64,000 nucleotides of DNA from Rhizobiales bacterium 62-47 (GCA_001899255.1 MKVX01000002.1:124001-188000); one strand, 5' to 3'. Shown: positions 46,495-55,591, counted from the stretch's first letter. The notes: generated from the sequence alone by a model not told the origin. Translations and numbers: made by a program.

Positions 46495-47313
46495 TCACGC
46501 CGCGCGCGATGCCGTGCCTTCGTGCACGCGCAGAATGCGGTCGGCGAATTCCGTCACGGCCGTCAGCGTCGCGTCCTGTGCTTCGCGATGCGGCGAATGC
46601 GCTGCGCCTGCGATCATCGTGACATCGACGGGACAGTAGCATTCTTCCTGCGCGATCTCGATCTGCCGCATGGTGCCGTACTGATCGTCGGTCCCCTGCA
46701 AGATCGCCACCGGGACGCGGATGTAAGCGAGATAATCCGAGATGTCCCAATCGCGAAACGCGGGATCGAGCCACACACCGCTCCACCCATCGAATGTGCT
46801 GTCGACATCCCGATGCCAGCGGGCGAGTTTGCTTTTGAGCACGCCGCTTCGATAATCGTCGTTCGTGCGGGCGATGGCGGCAAGCCCGATCGCTTCGGTG
46901 ATGAAATGCGGTGCAATCAACGCAACGCCGCGCACGCGGTGATCCTGGATGCCGCCGGCATAGATCGCAGCAATCGATGCGCCATCCGAATGCCCGAGCA
47001 ACAGCCCGCGCTGAAAGCCGATCGCATCGAGCACCTTCGGCAAAATGTCCAGTGCTTCGCCGTGCATGTAGTCCAGCGGCCACGGCGGTTCGATGGGACT
47101 CGACGCGCCGTAACCCGCGCGCGAATAGACGAACACACCGGCGCCGGTCGCCGCCGCTAGCTTGTCCGGAAAATCGCCCCACAGCCTCACGGAGCCAAGA
47201 CCTTCGTGCAACATCACGATGGTCGGCGCCGCATCCGGCAGCGGCCCGATCATGCGGTATTCAAGTTCGCTGCCGCCGATGGGGAGTGTGCCCGAAGAAG
47301 CCAGCGCCGTCAT
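46495..47313 (-). CDS. Alpha/beta-hydrolase within the box gene cluster
   Basis: A 272-residue hydrolase with the oxyanion region VMLHEGLGSVRLWGDFP, nucleophile elbow LLGHSDGASIA (Ser in GHSDG), and late catalytic His in AGAAHSPHRE. Box clusters of other bacteria often include an alpha/beta hydrolase or lactonase, thought to remove side products or free CoA from dead-end esters. The start at 47313 is chosen because the upstream frame lies in a repeat. It is downstream of the benzoate-CoA ligase gene and upstream of the DUF309 gene. Confidence 0.88.
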   Translation of the reverse strand: MTALASSGTLPIGGSELEYRMIGPLPDAAPTIVMLHEGLGSVRLWGDFPDKLAAATGAGVFVYSRAGYGASSPIEPPWPLDYMHGEALDILPKVLDAIGFQRGLLLGHSDGASIAAIYAGGIQDHRVRGVALIAPHFITEAIGLAAIARTNDDYRSGVLKSKLARWHRDVDSTFDGWSGVWLDPAFRDWDISDYLAYIRVPVAILQGTDDQYGTMRQIEIAQEECYCPVDVTMIAGAAHSPHREAQDATLTAVTEFADRILRVHEGTASRAA

Positions 47314-47346
47314 GATGCATATCCCTGCCCCAGCAACGTAAAACCG

Positions 47347-47448
47347 TTCCCTCCCCCCTTGTGGGGGAGCGTTAGGGAGGGGGGCAATATTGAATGCGCG
47401 AGCGCGTGAACACCCCCCTCTCCACCTCTCCCCCACAAGGGGGGAGAA
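47347..47448. repeat. Palindromic repeat family C, copy 3, between ligase and hydrolase genes
   Basis: CCCTCCCCCCTTGTGGGGGAG on the left and CTCCCCCACAAGGGGGGAG on the right form an inverted pair with the inner GCGCGAGCGC hairpin. It is a variant of the CCCTCTCCC family with an altered loop (TTGTGG in place of TTGCGG). Confidence 0.85.
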
Positions 47449-47511
47449 AGTAGGTCGCATGCTACGGCGATTCCGAAGCCCTTCGACGCATTCACCATCA
47501 CGATCAGCCCC

Positions 47512-49053
47512 TCATCCCTCCCGCAATTTGAAACGCTGGATCTTGCCGGTCGCGGTTTTCGGCAACGCCTCGACCACCTCGATCCAGCGCGGATACTTCC
47601 ACGGCCCGACCGATTGCTTGACGTGCTCCTTGAGCGCCTCGTGCAAACCGTCCGTCGTCGCACCAGCCTTGAGCACGACGAAGGCTTTCGGCTTCAGCAA
47701 GCCTTCGGCATCGGCCTCCGGCACGACCGCGGCTTCGAGGATCGCCGGATGCGTGATCAACGCGCTCTCGACTTCGAACGGCGAAACCCAGATGCCCGAC
47801 ACCTTGAACATGTCGTCGGCGCGGCCGCAGTAGGTGTAACGGCCCTCCGCATCACGGGTGTACTTGTCGCCGGTGCGCGTCCAGTCGCCTTCGAAAGTGA
47901 CGCGGCTCTTGCTGCGCTGATTCCAGTAACCTTCCGCCGCCGACGGCGCATTGACCAGCAGTTCGCCGACCTCGCCATCAGCTACGTCGGTGCCGCTGTC
48001 ATCGACCAGCCTCACTGTGTAGCCCGGCACCGGCTTGCCCGACGTGCCGTACTTCACATCGCCTGGCGCGTTCGACAGGAAGATGTGCAGCAACTCGGTG
48101 GAGCCGACGCCATCGAGAATGTCGACGCCGAAGCGCTGCTTCCAGTGGTTGCCGACCGACTCCGGCAATGCTTCTCCGGCAGAAGTACAAACGCGCAGGC
48201 GCGTGCCACCCGTCGCTTGTCTTTGCGTGTCGTCATTGAGCATCGCCGCGAACAATGTCGGCACGCCGAAGAAGATGCTGGGATTGTAGCGCTGCATCAG
48301 TTCGAACATCCGCGCGGGCGTCGGCCGTTCGGAGTTCAGCACCGTGGTCGCACCGACCGACATCGGGAACGTCAGCGCATTGCCGAGACCGTAAGCGAAG
48401 AACAATTTCGCCGCCGACAGCCCGACGTCGTTCTCGCGAATGCCGAGCACCTGCTTGGCATAGGTCTCCGCAGTCGCAGCGAGATTGGAATGCACATGCC
48501 GCACGCCTTTCGGCATGCCGGTCGAGCCGGACGAGTACAGCCAGAACGCCGGCTCGTCGGCATAGGTCAGCGCGGTGTCGAAGGCGTCGGATTCCTTCGC
48601 GAGTTCATCCGCCAGTTTCTTCTGGCCATGCGCATCATCACCGGCGATGACGACGTGTTCGAGATCCGACATGCGTCCGGCGACGTCGCGCAACGCCGGC
48701 CACAACGCCTCCGAGACGAACAGCACCTTGGCGCGGCAATCGGCGAGGATGTAGGCGTATTGCTCCGCGGTCAGCAGCGTGTTGAGCGGCACCGGCACCA
48801 CGCCGGCACGAATGGCGCCGAGGAACACGACAGGAAAATCCACCGTATCCAGCATGATCATGGCGACGCGCTCTTCGCGCCGCACGCCGAGCCGGCGCAG
48901 CAGATTGCCGAGACGCCGGCTTCGCGCCTGCAGATCGGCATACGTCATTTCTGACACCGTGTCGGTGAAGGCCAGCTTGTCGCCGCGCCCTTCATCCACA
49001 TTGCGGTCCAGCAGCCAGGTCACCGCGTTGTAGGACTCCGGCAGCCCGCTCAT
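47512..49053 (-). CDS. bclA: Benzoate-CoA ligase
   Basis: A 513-residue AMP-forming acyl-CoA synthetase of the benzoate-CoA ligase group. YSSGSTGMPKGVRH is the AMP-binding motif, GVGSTELLHIFLSN the A5 region with substrate-specific residues, RTGDKYTRDAEGRYTYCGR the A7-A8 region and PKTATGKIQRFKLRE holds the catalytic lysine. It activates benzoate with ATP and CoA for the box pathway. It is first in a likely ligase-hydrolase-DUF309-boxCBA series and is divergent from boxR. Confidence 0.95.
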   Translation of the reverse strand: MSGLPESYNAVTWLLDRNVDEGRGDKLAFTDTVSEMTYADLQARSRRLGNLLRRLGVRREERVAMIMLDTVDFPVVFLGAIRAGVVPVPLNTLLTAEQYAYILADCRAKVLFVSEALWPALRDVAGRMSDLEHVVIAGDDAHGQKKLADELAKESDAFDTALTYADEPAFWLYSSGSTGMPKGVRHVHSNLAATAETYAKQVLGIRENDVGLSAAKLFFAYGLGNALTFPMSVGATTVLNSERPTPARMFELMQRYNPSIFFGVPTLFAAMLNDDTQRQATGGTRLRVCTSAGEALPESVGNHWKQRFGVDILDGVGSTELLHIFLSNAPGDVKYGTSGKPVPGYTVRLVDDSGTDVADGEVGELLVNAPSAAEGYWNQRSKSRVTFEGDWTRTGDKYTRDAEGRYTYCGRADDMFKVSGIWVSPFEVESALITHPAILEAAVVPEADAEGLLKPKAFVVLKAGATTDGLHEALKEHVKQSVGPWKYPRWIEVVEALPKTATGKIQRFKLREG

Positions 49054-49232
49054 GCCGCGCTCCCGATCACTGAGCCCATTGAAGTTCCGACGCTCACGAC
49101 GTCCTCTCCCATATTGAGTTATTCTGAATTATATTTCATACAAAGACATTCGTGACGCTTGCTGTCAATCCTTGTCGGCACTATGTTTCCATTTGGCGGG
49201 TTTCAAACGGCAAATCAACGCGACCAGTCTGC

Positions 49233-50150
49233 ATGACCGAGCAATCGATTCCGGAAGACAGTTTCCTCGAAGAGCTTGGCCAGCGCGTCCGCACCATGCG
49301 CGGACTACGCGGCATGTCGCGCAAAGTCCTCGCCAAGGTGTCCGGCATTTCCGAACGCTACATCGCCCAACTCGAGAGCGGCAAAGGCAACGTGTCCATC
49401 GTGCTGTTGCGCCGCGTCTCCGACGCCATGGGCGCACATATCGAAGATCTGATCCCTGCCAACGAACCGACGCCGGATTGGCCGGTGATCCGCGATTTGT
49501 TGCGCAAGGCGACACCGGAGCAGATCGCCCGCGCCAAGGACACGCTCGCCGGGCACGGGCCGAACGGCGCAACCGCGCAACGACCGACGCCGCTGGCCGG
49601 AATCGCGCTGATCGGCTTGCGCGGCGCCGGCAAGACGACGCTCGGCCGCCTGCTGGCAAAGCAGATCGGCTGGAGCTTTGTCGAGCTCAACAAGGAAATC
49701 GAACAGCAGAACGGCTTGTCGGTTGCCGAGATCATCGCCCTCTACGGCCAGGAAGGTTTTCGCCGTATGGAGCAGGTGGCGCTGGGGCAACTGCTGGCGC
49801 GCAAGGAACTGATGGTGCTGGCGACCGGCGGCGGCATCGTTTCCGAACCGCTGACGTTCGATCTCATCCTCTCATCATTCTACACCATCTGGCTCAAAGC
49901 GGAGCCGGAAGAGCACATGGCGCGGGTGCGCCGCCAGGGCGACCTGCGGCCGATGGCCGACGACCGCTCGGCGATGGCCGAATTGCGCACGATCCTGCTC
50001 AGCCGCGAACCGCTTTATGCACGCGCTTCCGCCGTGGTCGATACCGCTGGCCAGAGCGTCGAAGATGCCGCCGCGCGCTTGCTCGGCGCCGTCGCACCGG
50101 TGCTGTCACCCGACACCGGCGCGTTCCGCCCACGCAGCGCCGCGTCCTGA
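49233..50150 (+). CDS. boxR: Benzoyl-CoA-responsive regulator BoxR (HTH plus shikimate-kinase-like domain)
   Basis: A 305-residue regulator of the BzdR/BoxR type. Residues about 14-75 are an XRE-type helix-turn-helix (LGQRVRTMRGLRGMSRKVLAKVSGIS, ERYIAQLESGKGNVSIVLLRRV). After a linker, residues 122-290 form a shikimate-kinase-like effector domain with the P-loop GLRGAGKT at 128-135. In Azoarcus these proteins repress benzoate genes and release DNA on binding benzoyl-CoA. ATG 49233 begins the conserved part; a GTG at 49152 would add 27 odd residues. It is divergent from the ligase gene, a typical self-and-target regulator layout. Confidence 0.95.
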   Translation: MTEQSIPEDSFLEELGQRVRTMRGLRGMSRKVLAKVSGISERYIAQLESGKGNVSIVLLRRVSDAMGAHIEDLIPANEPTPDWPVIRDLLRKATPEQIARAKDTLAGHGPNGATAQRPTPLAGIALIGLRGAGKTTLGRLLAKQIGWSFVELNKEIEQQNGLSVAEIIALYGQEGFRRMEQVALGQLLARKELMVLATGGGIVSEPLTFDLILSSFYTIWLKAEPEEHMARVRRQGDLRPMADDRSAMAELRTILLSREPLYARASAVVDTAGQSVEDAAARLLGAVAPVLSPDTGAFRPRSAAS

Positions 50151-50151
50151 C

Positions 50152-50631
50152 GTGCTGCGGCTGCAAGACCTGTTGCGGGCACGCGGCCTCGATGTCACGC
50201 GCACCATCGCCATCCGCAACGAACTGCACGCCGAAGATATGTCGGACGACTTTCGCAGCATCGGCGATGTTCAGCGTGCCGGCGTGCTGCTGATGTATGA
50301 CCGCATGCAGGATGGCGCGCGAATCGCCGACGACACGCCGGTGCTGTCATTCATCGCGACGACAGACGGCCACGCACAGTTAGTCGCTTTTCGCCAGTTC
50401 AAGCTGCGTGCCGGCGGCAACGTGCCCGGCGATATCGTCTATGACTATGACGCCGCGCATCTTCTGCACAGTTTCATCGCCCGCGCGACAATGCCGACGT
50501 TCTACGACGCATTCGAATTGTCCGCGCTGGACGACCTGATCGGCAAGCTGGTGGTGCAATGGCCGGAATCCGCCGGCGACAATATTCGCGCCGCGAGCGA
50601 CGCGGGACTTGTCATCGTATCGGCGCCATAG
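50152..50631 (+). CDS. Unrecognised protein immediately downstream of boxR
   Basis: A 159-residue protein reading VLRLQDLLRARGLDVTRTIAIRNEL, with a GTG start one base after the boxR stop. The opening resembles the first lines of some GIY-YIG-associated or restriction-like proteins (short LRLQDLL..GLD segments), but the usual catalytic motif is not seen. The rest has FIATTDGHAQLVAFRQFKL and a C-terminal helix pair. It is likely co-translated with boxR. No function is claimed; it converges with the livF-like gene ending at 50643. Confidence 0.65.
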   Translation: MLRLQDLLRARGLDVTRTIAIRNELHAEDMSDDFRSIGDVQRAGVLLMYDRMQDGARIADDTPVLSFIATTDGHAQLVAFRQFKLRAGGNVPGDIVYDYDAAHLLHSFIARATMPTFYDAFELSALDDLIGKLVVQWPESAGDNIRAASDAGLVIVSAP

Positions 50632-50642
50632 CGCAGCAGCAC

Positions 50643-51353
50643 TCACACGCCGAGATGCCGCTCCAGCAATTCCGCTTGCGCCGTGAGGTGCGCCGGCGCG
50701 CCGTCGAACACCACGGTGCCCTTCGACAGCAGCACCGCGCGATCGGCGATCTTCGAGAGGCTGCGGAAATCCTTGTCGACGACGATGGTGGCGATGCCTT
50801 CGCCGCGAATGACGCCGAGCGTTGTCCAGATATCCTGCGCCACCAGCGGCGCGAGACCCTCGGTCGCCTCGTCGATCAGGATCAGATCGGGATTTGTCAT
50901 CAGCGCGCGGCCGATGGTCAGCATTTGCTGCTCGCCGCCGGACAATTGATGCCCGCCATTGCCGCGCCGCTGATGCAAGCGCGGAAACAACTCGAATATG
51001 CGCGACAAGGTCCAGGTCTGGCGCCCATCGGCGCTGGGTCGTGCCGCCATCGTCAGGTTTTCGACGACGGTAAGCGAACCGAAGATGCCGCGGCCTTCCG
51101 GCACCAGCGCGATGCCGGCGCGCGCGATGGTCTCCGGCGCGGCACGGCGGATGTCGCGGCCGGCGAAGGTGATGTCGCCGCGGCAATCGTTGACCAATCC
51201 CATCAGCGAGCGCAGCAGCGTCGTCTTGCCCATGCCGTTGCGGCCGATCAGCGCCACCTGTTCGCCGCGCGCCACCGACAAATCGATACCGTGCAGAATC
51301 TGGCTGGCGCCATAAAACGCCTCGAGCCGCGCGACCTGAAGCAGCGCGCTCAT
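50643..51353 (-). CDS. livF: Branched-chain-type ABC transporter ATPase, LivF-like
   Basis: A 236-residue ATPase with Walker A GRNGMGKTTLL, signature LSGGEQQMLTIGRAL, Walker B LILIDEATEGLAP and a final short extension. It is the last gene in a five-gene HAAT-family transporter unit (binding protein, LivH, LivM, LivG, LivF). Adjacent placement to boxR and the CoA ligases suggests that the cargo is an aromatic acid rather than an amino acid, which is inference. The ATG overlaps the livG-like stop by four bases. Confidence 0.92.
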   Translation of the reverse strand: MSALLQVARLEAFYGASQILHGIDLSVARGEQVALIGRNGMGKTTLLRSLMGLVNDCRGDITFAGRDIRRAAPETIARAGIALVPEGRGIFGSLTVVENLTMAARPSADGRQTWTLSRIFELFPRLHQRRGNGGHQLSGGEQQMLTIGRALMTNPDLILIDEATEGLAPLVAQDIWTTLGVIRGEGIATIVVDKDFRSLSKIADRAVLLSKGTVVFDGAPAHLTAQAELLERHLGV

Positions 51354-52108
51354 GAGCCGCCTCCGTGATCGCCGAGATAGGCGGTGCGCACTGCCGGATG
51401 CATGCGGACGTCCTGCGGCAGGCCACTGGCGATCACCTGGCCGTCATGCATCACCGTCAGCTTGTCGGCAAGTTCGAACACCGCATCCATGTCGTGCTCG
51501 ACGATGAGCACCGCGCGGCCGACTTTCAGCGACGCGATCAGATCGATGATGCCGCGCGCTTCCGATTGCCCCATGCCAGCCAGCGGCTCGTCGAGCAGGA
51601 TGATGCGCGGATCGGTGGCCAGCACCATGGCAATTTCGAGCTGGCGCTGCTCGCCATGGCTGAGTTGCTCGGCGGTGATCCACGTTCGCACCGACAGCCC
51701 GGCCCTGTCGATGGCCTGCGCGGTGCGCTCATGCACGGCGGCGTTGTTGCGGACATGGCCGAACATGCGCAGCGGGGCGGGCGAGCGCGCCTGCGCTGCC
51801 AGACGAACATTCTCGTGCACGGTGAATTTCGGAAAGATGGTGGTCTTCTGATAGGCGCGGCCGAGGCCGTTGCGGGCGCGGCGATCCGGCGCAAGACGGG
51901 TGATATCGGTGTCACCAAGCATGATGGCGCCGCCGTTGACGAACAGTTCGCCCGACAACAGATTGATCAAGGTCGATTTGCCGGCACCGTTGGGGCCGAT
52001 CACCGCATGAATCTCGCCGACATGCACGTCGATCGATACATCCGACACCGCCTTGAGGCCGCCGAAGTGCTTCTGCAAACCCTGCGCACGCAACGCGACA
52101 TCAGACAT
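51350..52108 (-). CDS. livG: Branched-chain-type ABC transporter ATPase, LivG-like
   Basis: A 252-residue ATPase with Walker A GPNGAGKSTLI, a Q-loop region, signature LSHGEQRQLEIAMVLA and Walker B IILLDEPLAGMG. LivG-like proteins have the longer linker ALRMFGHVRNN seen here. The start at 52108 overlaps the LivM-like stop by eight bases. It pairs with the LivF-like ATPase to drive transport. Confidence 0.92.
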   Translation of the reverse strand: MSDVALRAQGLQKHFGGLKAVSDVSIDVHVGEIHAVIGPNGAGKSTLINLLSGELFVNGGAIMLGDTDITRLAPDRRARNGLGRAYQKTTIFPKFTVHENVRLAAQARSPAPLRMFGHVRNNAAVHERTAQAIDRAGLSVRTWITAEQLSHGEQRQLEIAMVLATDPRIILLDEPLAGMGQSEARGIIDLIASLKVGRAVLIVEHDMDAVFELADKLTVMHDGQVIASGLPQDVRMHPAVRTAYLGDHGGGS

Positions 52109-53093
52109 GCCTGGCCTCCGCCGCAACGGTAGCGGGCTTGGTCTCGCGCTTCTCAGAGGTCCCGAAGATCAGCGGCCACAACTGCCGCACGCCGTTCGGC
52201 ATCGCCAGCACGATCACAATGACGATGATGCCTTCGATCAGCTTCCAGTAGTCGGTGGTCGCCTTGAGCAACTCCTCGAGTCCGATCAGCACCAGTGCGC
52301 CGACCAGCGGCCCTGTGACCGAACGCAAGCCGCCGATCAGCACCATCACCAGCACCGTGGCTGAGAGATGCCAGCCGAGCATCTGCGGCGCGACGAAGCC
52401 GAACTGCGCCGCGGCGAAGTATCCCGCGACGCCGGCGATGGCGCCGGACACCACGAAGGCGATCAGGCGAATTTGAAAGATCGGAAAGCCCAGCGAACGC
52501 GCGCGGCGCTCGTTATCGCGCGCCGCCGCCAGCGCATGACCGAACGGCGAGCGTACGATCATCGTCAGTAACGCCACGGTGGCGATCAGAAACGCCAGCA
52601 CCACGAAGTAGAACACCGTCGGCGAGCCGAGATCGAGCAATTGCCGTCCAGCAATGGCGATCTCCGGCTTGGCGTTGACGTAGGCGCCATCCGAACCGCC
52701 GGCGATGCTGGTGTCGTGGAACAGAAAGAACAGCATCTCGCCGAACGCCAGCGTTACCATGATGAAGTAGACGCCGCGCGTGCGCAGCGCCAAAGCGCCG
52801 ATCACCAGCGCCGCGAACGCCGACGCCAGCACCGCCAGCGGTAATGTTGTCAGCAGCGAAGCCGGATCGTAGCCCGGCGACAACAACGCCAGCACGTAAC
52901 CCGCGAGACCGAAGAACGCCGCATGGCACAGGCTGACCAGACCGCCGTGACCGACGGCGAGATTGAGCGCCATCGCCAGCATACCCATGATCAGCGCCTT
53001 GCTGGCGAACTGCACGTAATAGGTCGGCACCGCGAAGGGCAGCGCCACCGCAGCAGCGAACAGCACGACCGCAATCAGCCAGCTTCGGGTCAT
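52101..53093 (-). CDS. livM: Branched-chain-type ABC transporter permease, LivM-like
   Basis: A 330-residue inner-membrane permease with about nine hydrophobic segments. GHGGLVSLCHAAFFGLAGY near residue 48 and ARDNERRARSLG near 195 (the ATPase-contact loop) mark the LivM branch. It forms the channel with the LivH-like permease three bases upstream. Confidence 0.92.
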   Translation of the reverse strand: MTRSWLIAVVLFAAAVALPFAVPTYYVQFASKALIMGMLAMALNLAVGHGGLVSLCHAAFFGLAGYVLALLSPGYDPASLLTTLPLAVLASAFAALVIGALALRTRGVYFIMVTLAFGEMLFFLFHDTSIAGGSDGAYVNAKPEIAIAGRQLLDLGSPTVFYFVVLAFLIATVALLTMIVRSPFGHALAAARDNERRARSLGFPIFQIRLIAFVVSGAIAGVAGYFAAAQFGFVAPQMLGWHLSATVLVMVLIGGLRSVTGPLVGALVLIGLEELLKATTDYWKLIEGIIVIVIVLAMPNGVRQLWPLIFGTSEKRETKPATVAAEARHV

Positions 53094-53096
53094 GCG

Positions 53097-53969
53097 TCAG
53101 ACCTCCCGCCGCCCGAGAATGCCATTCGGCCGCCACAGCAGCACCGCCGCCATCAGCACGTAGATGAGAATGCTGGAGACGCTAGGGAAGAACACCTTGC
53201 CGAAGGTATCGGTCAGTCCGATCAGCAGCGCGCCGACCGCGGCGCCCGCGACCGAGCCGATGCCGCCGAGCACGACGACGACGAACGACAGGATCAACAT
53301 GCCGTCGCCCATGCCGGGAAACACCGTGGAGATCGGCGCGATGACGATGCCGCCGAGCGCGGCCAGCGCGATTCCGACAGCGAACACGTAGCGATTGACC
53401 ACATCGAACTTGATGCCGAGCACGCGCGTCATTTCGCGGTTCTCGGCACCGGCGCGCACAATCATGCCGATCTTGGTGCGGGTGATGACGAGGAAGATCA
53501 GCGCGGCGACGATCAGACAGAACCCGCAGATCGCCAGCCGGTAGACCGGATAGGACAAATTGTCGGTGAGCTGGAACGAGCCCGCGAGCCAGGCCGGCGG
53601 CGCCACCGAATGCACGTCCTTGCCGAAGGCGATTTCGCGAAATTCGTCGATGACCAGAATCAGGCCGAACGACAGCAGCACCTGCGCCAGATGATCGCGA
53701 CCGTAGAGCCTGCGGATGAACACGTTCTCCAGCAGCAGGCCGACGACGAACGCAATCGCCACGCCCGCCACCATCGCGATCCAGAAACTGCCGGTATAGG
53801 CAGCGATCCAGTACGCCAGATAGGCGCCGAGCATATAGAACGCGCCGTGCGCGAGATTGATGACGCCGAGGATGCCGAAGACCAGCGTCAGACCACTGGC
53901 GACAAGAAACAACACCATGCCGTACTGGATGGCGTTGAGGAGCTGCACGCCGAAGGTGACGAGGTCCAT
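53097..53969 (-). CDS. livH: Branched-chain-type ABC transporter permease, LivH-like
   Basis: A 290-residue permease with seven or eight helices. NAIQYGMVLFLVASGLTLVFGILGVINLAHGAFYMLGAY is the typical opening of LivH proteins, and RAGAENREMTRVLGIKFD is the cytoplasmic contact loop. A family B palindrome separates it from the binding-protein gene upstream. Confidence 0.93.
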   Translation of the reverse strand: MDLVTFGVQLLNAIQYGMVLFLVASGLTLVFGILGVINLAHGAFYMLGAYLAYWIAAYTGSFWIAMVAGVAIAFVVGLLLENVFIRRLYGRDHLAQVLLSFGLILVIDEFREIAFGKDVHSVAPPAWLAGSFQLTDNLSYPVYRLAICGFCLIVAALIFLVITRTKIGMIVRAGAENREMTRVLGIKFDVVNRYVFAVGIALAALGGIVIAPISTVFPGMGDGMLILSFVVVVLGGIGSVAGAAVGALLIGLTDTFGKVFFPSVSSILIYVLMAAVLLWRPNGILGRREV

Positions 53970-53997
53970 TGAAGCGTCCCGATAACGTCTTTCGCGC

Positions 53998-54094
53998 CGT
54001 CATGGCCGGGCTCGTCCCGGCCATCCACGTCTAAACTCTTAAGCGGCTTCGTCAAAGGAAGACGTGGATGCCCGGCACAAGGCCGGGCATGACG
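53998..54094. repeat. Palindromic repeat family B, copy 3, between binding-protein and permease genes
   Basis: Left arm CGTCATGGCCGGGCTCGTCCCGGCCATCCACGTC; right arm GACGTGGATGCCCGGCACAAGGCCGGGCATGACG. The arms pair along nearly their whole length around TAAACTCTTAAGCGG. It lies between the stop of the binding protein and the start of the LivH-like permease. Confidence 0.9.
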
Positions 54095-54118
54095 AGCATG
54101 ATGGGCCGCGCGTCCTGG

Positions 54119-55324
54119 TTACGCCAGCTTGCAGCCGCGCGCCGGATCGTCGACGTCCTTCTGCGCGATCGAGACCATTTCGTTGCGGCCGTTGCGGACT
54201 TCGCGCAGATAGATGTTCTGGATCGGGTTATGCGCCTTGTTGAAGCTCAACGGACCACGCGGGCTGTCGATCTTCGCCGCTCCCATCGCCGCGATCATCT
54301 TGTCGCGCTGCTTGTCGTCGCCGCCGACCGCCTTCATGCCGACGTCGAGCAGCGCCGCGGCATCGTAGCCCTGCACCGCATAGATGTCGCCGACATTGCC
54401 GGTCTTGTCCTTGAACGCCTTGAGGAAGGCGACGTTGGCCGGGTTATCCAGATTGTCGGCGTAGTGCAGCGTGGTCTTGAGGCCGTTGGCTGCGGCACCC
54501 TGCGCTTCCAGCGTGCCGTCGGTGAGGAAGCCCGCGCCATATAGCGGAATCGTCTTGCCCAGACCCGCCGCGGCATAATCCTTGACGAACTTCACCGCGC
54601 CGCCGCCAGCGAAGAAGGCATGCACGGCATCCGGCTTGAGCTGAGCGATGCGGGTGATCAGCGCCTGGAATTCGACTTCCGGGAACGGCAGCGTCAAATC
54701 CTCGACGACGTTGCCGCCGGCCTTGGTGAAGCCTTCCTTGAAGGCCGACATCTGCTCCGCGCCCGCAGCATATTTCCAGGTGATGGTGGCAACGTTCTTG
54801 TGCCCGGCATCGAACATCACCTTGCCCATCGGATAATTCGGCTGCCAGTTCGAGAACGAACTGCGGAAGATATTCGGAGCACAGGCCGGGCCGGTGGCAT
54901 CGTTGGCGCCAGCGTTGGGAATAATCAACAGCGTCTTGGTATCGCGCGCGACCTTGACCATCGCCATGGCGACGCCGGAGTGCACCGTGCCGATCACGAC
55001 ATCGGCCTTCTCGCGGCCGACCAGCCGATTCATGTTGTCGGTGCCGGCTTCCGGCTTCGACTCATCATCGACCTGCACGAAGGTGATCTCGCGCCCGCCG
55101 AGCTTGCCGCCCTTCTGTTCGACATAGAGCCGGAAACCGTCATCGATGAACTTGCCGAGTTTGGCGTAGGTGCCGGTGTAGGGCAGCATCAGGCCGACCT
55201 TGAGCGGCGCGTTCTGCGCGATGGCGGGCGAGCGCAGTCCCGGAGCTACGGCAAGCGTGGCGGCGCCGGCGGCACCCGACAGCAGGGCACGGCGGCTAAT
55301 CGGCAACATCAAACGATTGGACAT
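54119..55324 (-). CDS. ABC transporter substrate-binding protein (LivJ-like, Tat-type signal)
   Basis: A 401-residue periplasmic binding protein. The N-terminus ISRRALLSGAAGAATLAVAPG contains a twin-arginine motif, so it may be exported folded by Tat. The mature domain starts APLKVGLMLPYTGTYAKLG and continues with GTVHSGVAMAMVKVARD and FRSSFSNWQPNYPMGKVMFD, close to binding proteins for aromatic acids and amides. It is the first gene of the transporter unit. GGAGG precedes the start. Confidence 0.9.
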   Translation of the reverse strand: MSNRLMLPISRRALLSGAAGAATLAVAPGLRSPAIAQNAPLKVGLMLPYTGTYAKLGKFIDDGFRLYVEQKGGKLGGREITFVQVDDESKPEAGTDNMNRLVGREKADVVIGTVHSGVAMAMVKVARDTKTLLIIPNAGANDATGPACAPNIFRSSFSNWQPNYPMGKVMFDAGHKNVATITWKYAAGAEQMSAFKEGFTKAGGNVVEDLTLPFPEVEFQALITRIAQLKPDAVHAFFAGGGAVKFVKDYAAAGLGKTIPLYGAGFLTDGTLEAQGAAANGLKTTLHYADNLDNPANVAFLKAFKDKTGNVGDIYAVQGYDAAALLDVGMKAVGGDDKQRDKMIAAMGAAKIDSPRGPLSFNKAHNPIQNIYLREVRNGRNEMVSIAQKDVDDPARGCKLA

Positions 55325-55591
55325 CGGTGTTCCTCCCTCTCCAATTTTTTTCGTAGCTTATTGTGCGCGAAAACGCGATGGCAGGCCGCGAACGTCAACC
55401 GGCAGCTTTCCCTCGAAACCGCCGGTTTGGCTCGACTTTCATGCAGCATATTTCGTATCTCCGCCAGTTTGCAAGAATTATAATTCCGGTTATCCCGTCA
55501 TGCGACGTTTTGCCGACAACTCCCACCAGCGCTATTGAAGGTTCCGCTCAAAGCTGAGCGGCGACAGCGCGGCCCCTCAACGGAATAGACC

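Noticed and set aside
41158..47450. CRISPR-like repeats
   Set aside because: The repeated units are scattered palindromes between genes, not regularly spaced direct repeats with unique spacers, and no cas gene is present.
49152..49232. Earlier GTG start for boxR
   Set aside because: It adds 27 residues lacking resemblance to BoxR and would run through the region needed for the divergent promoters.
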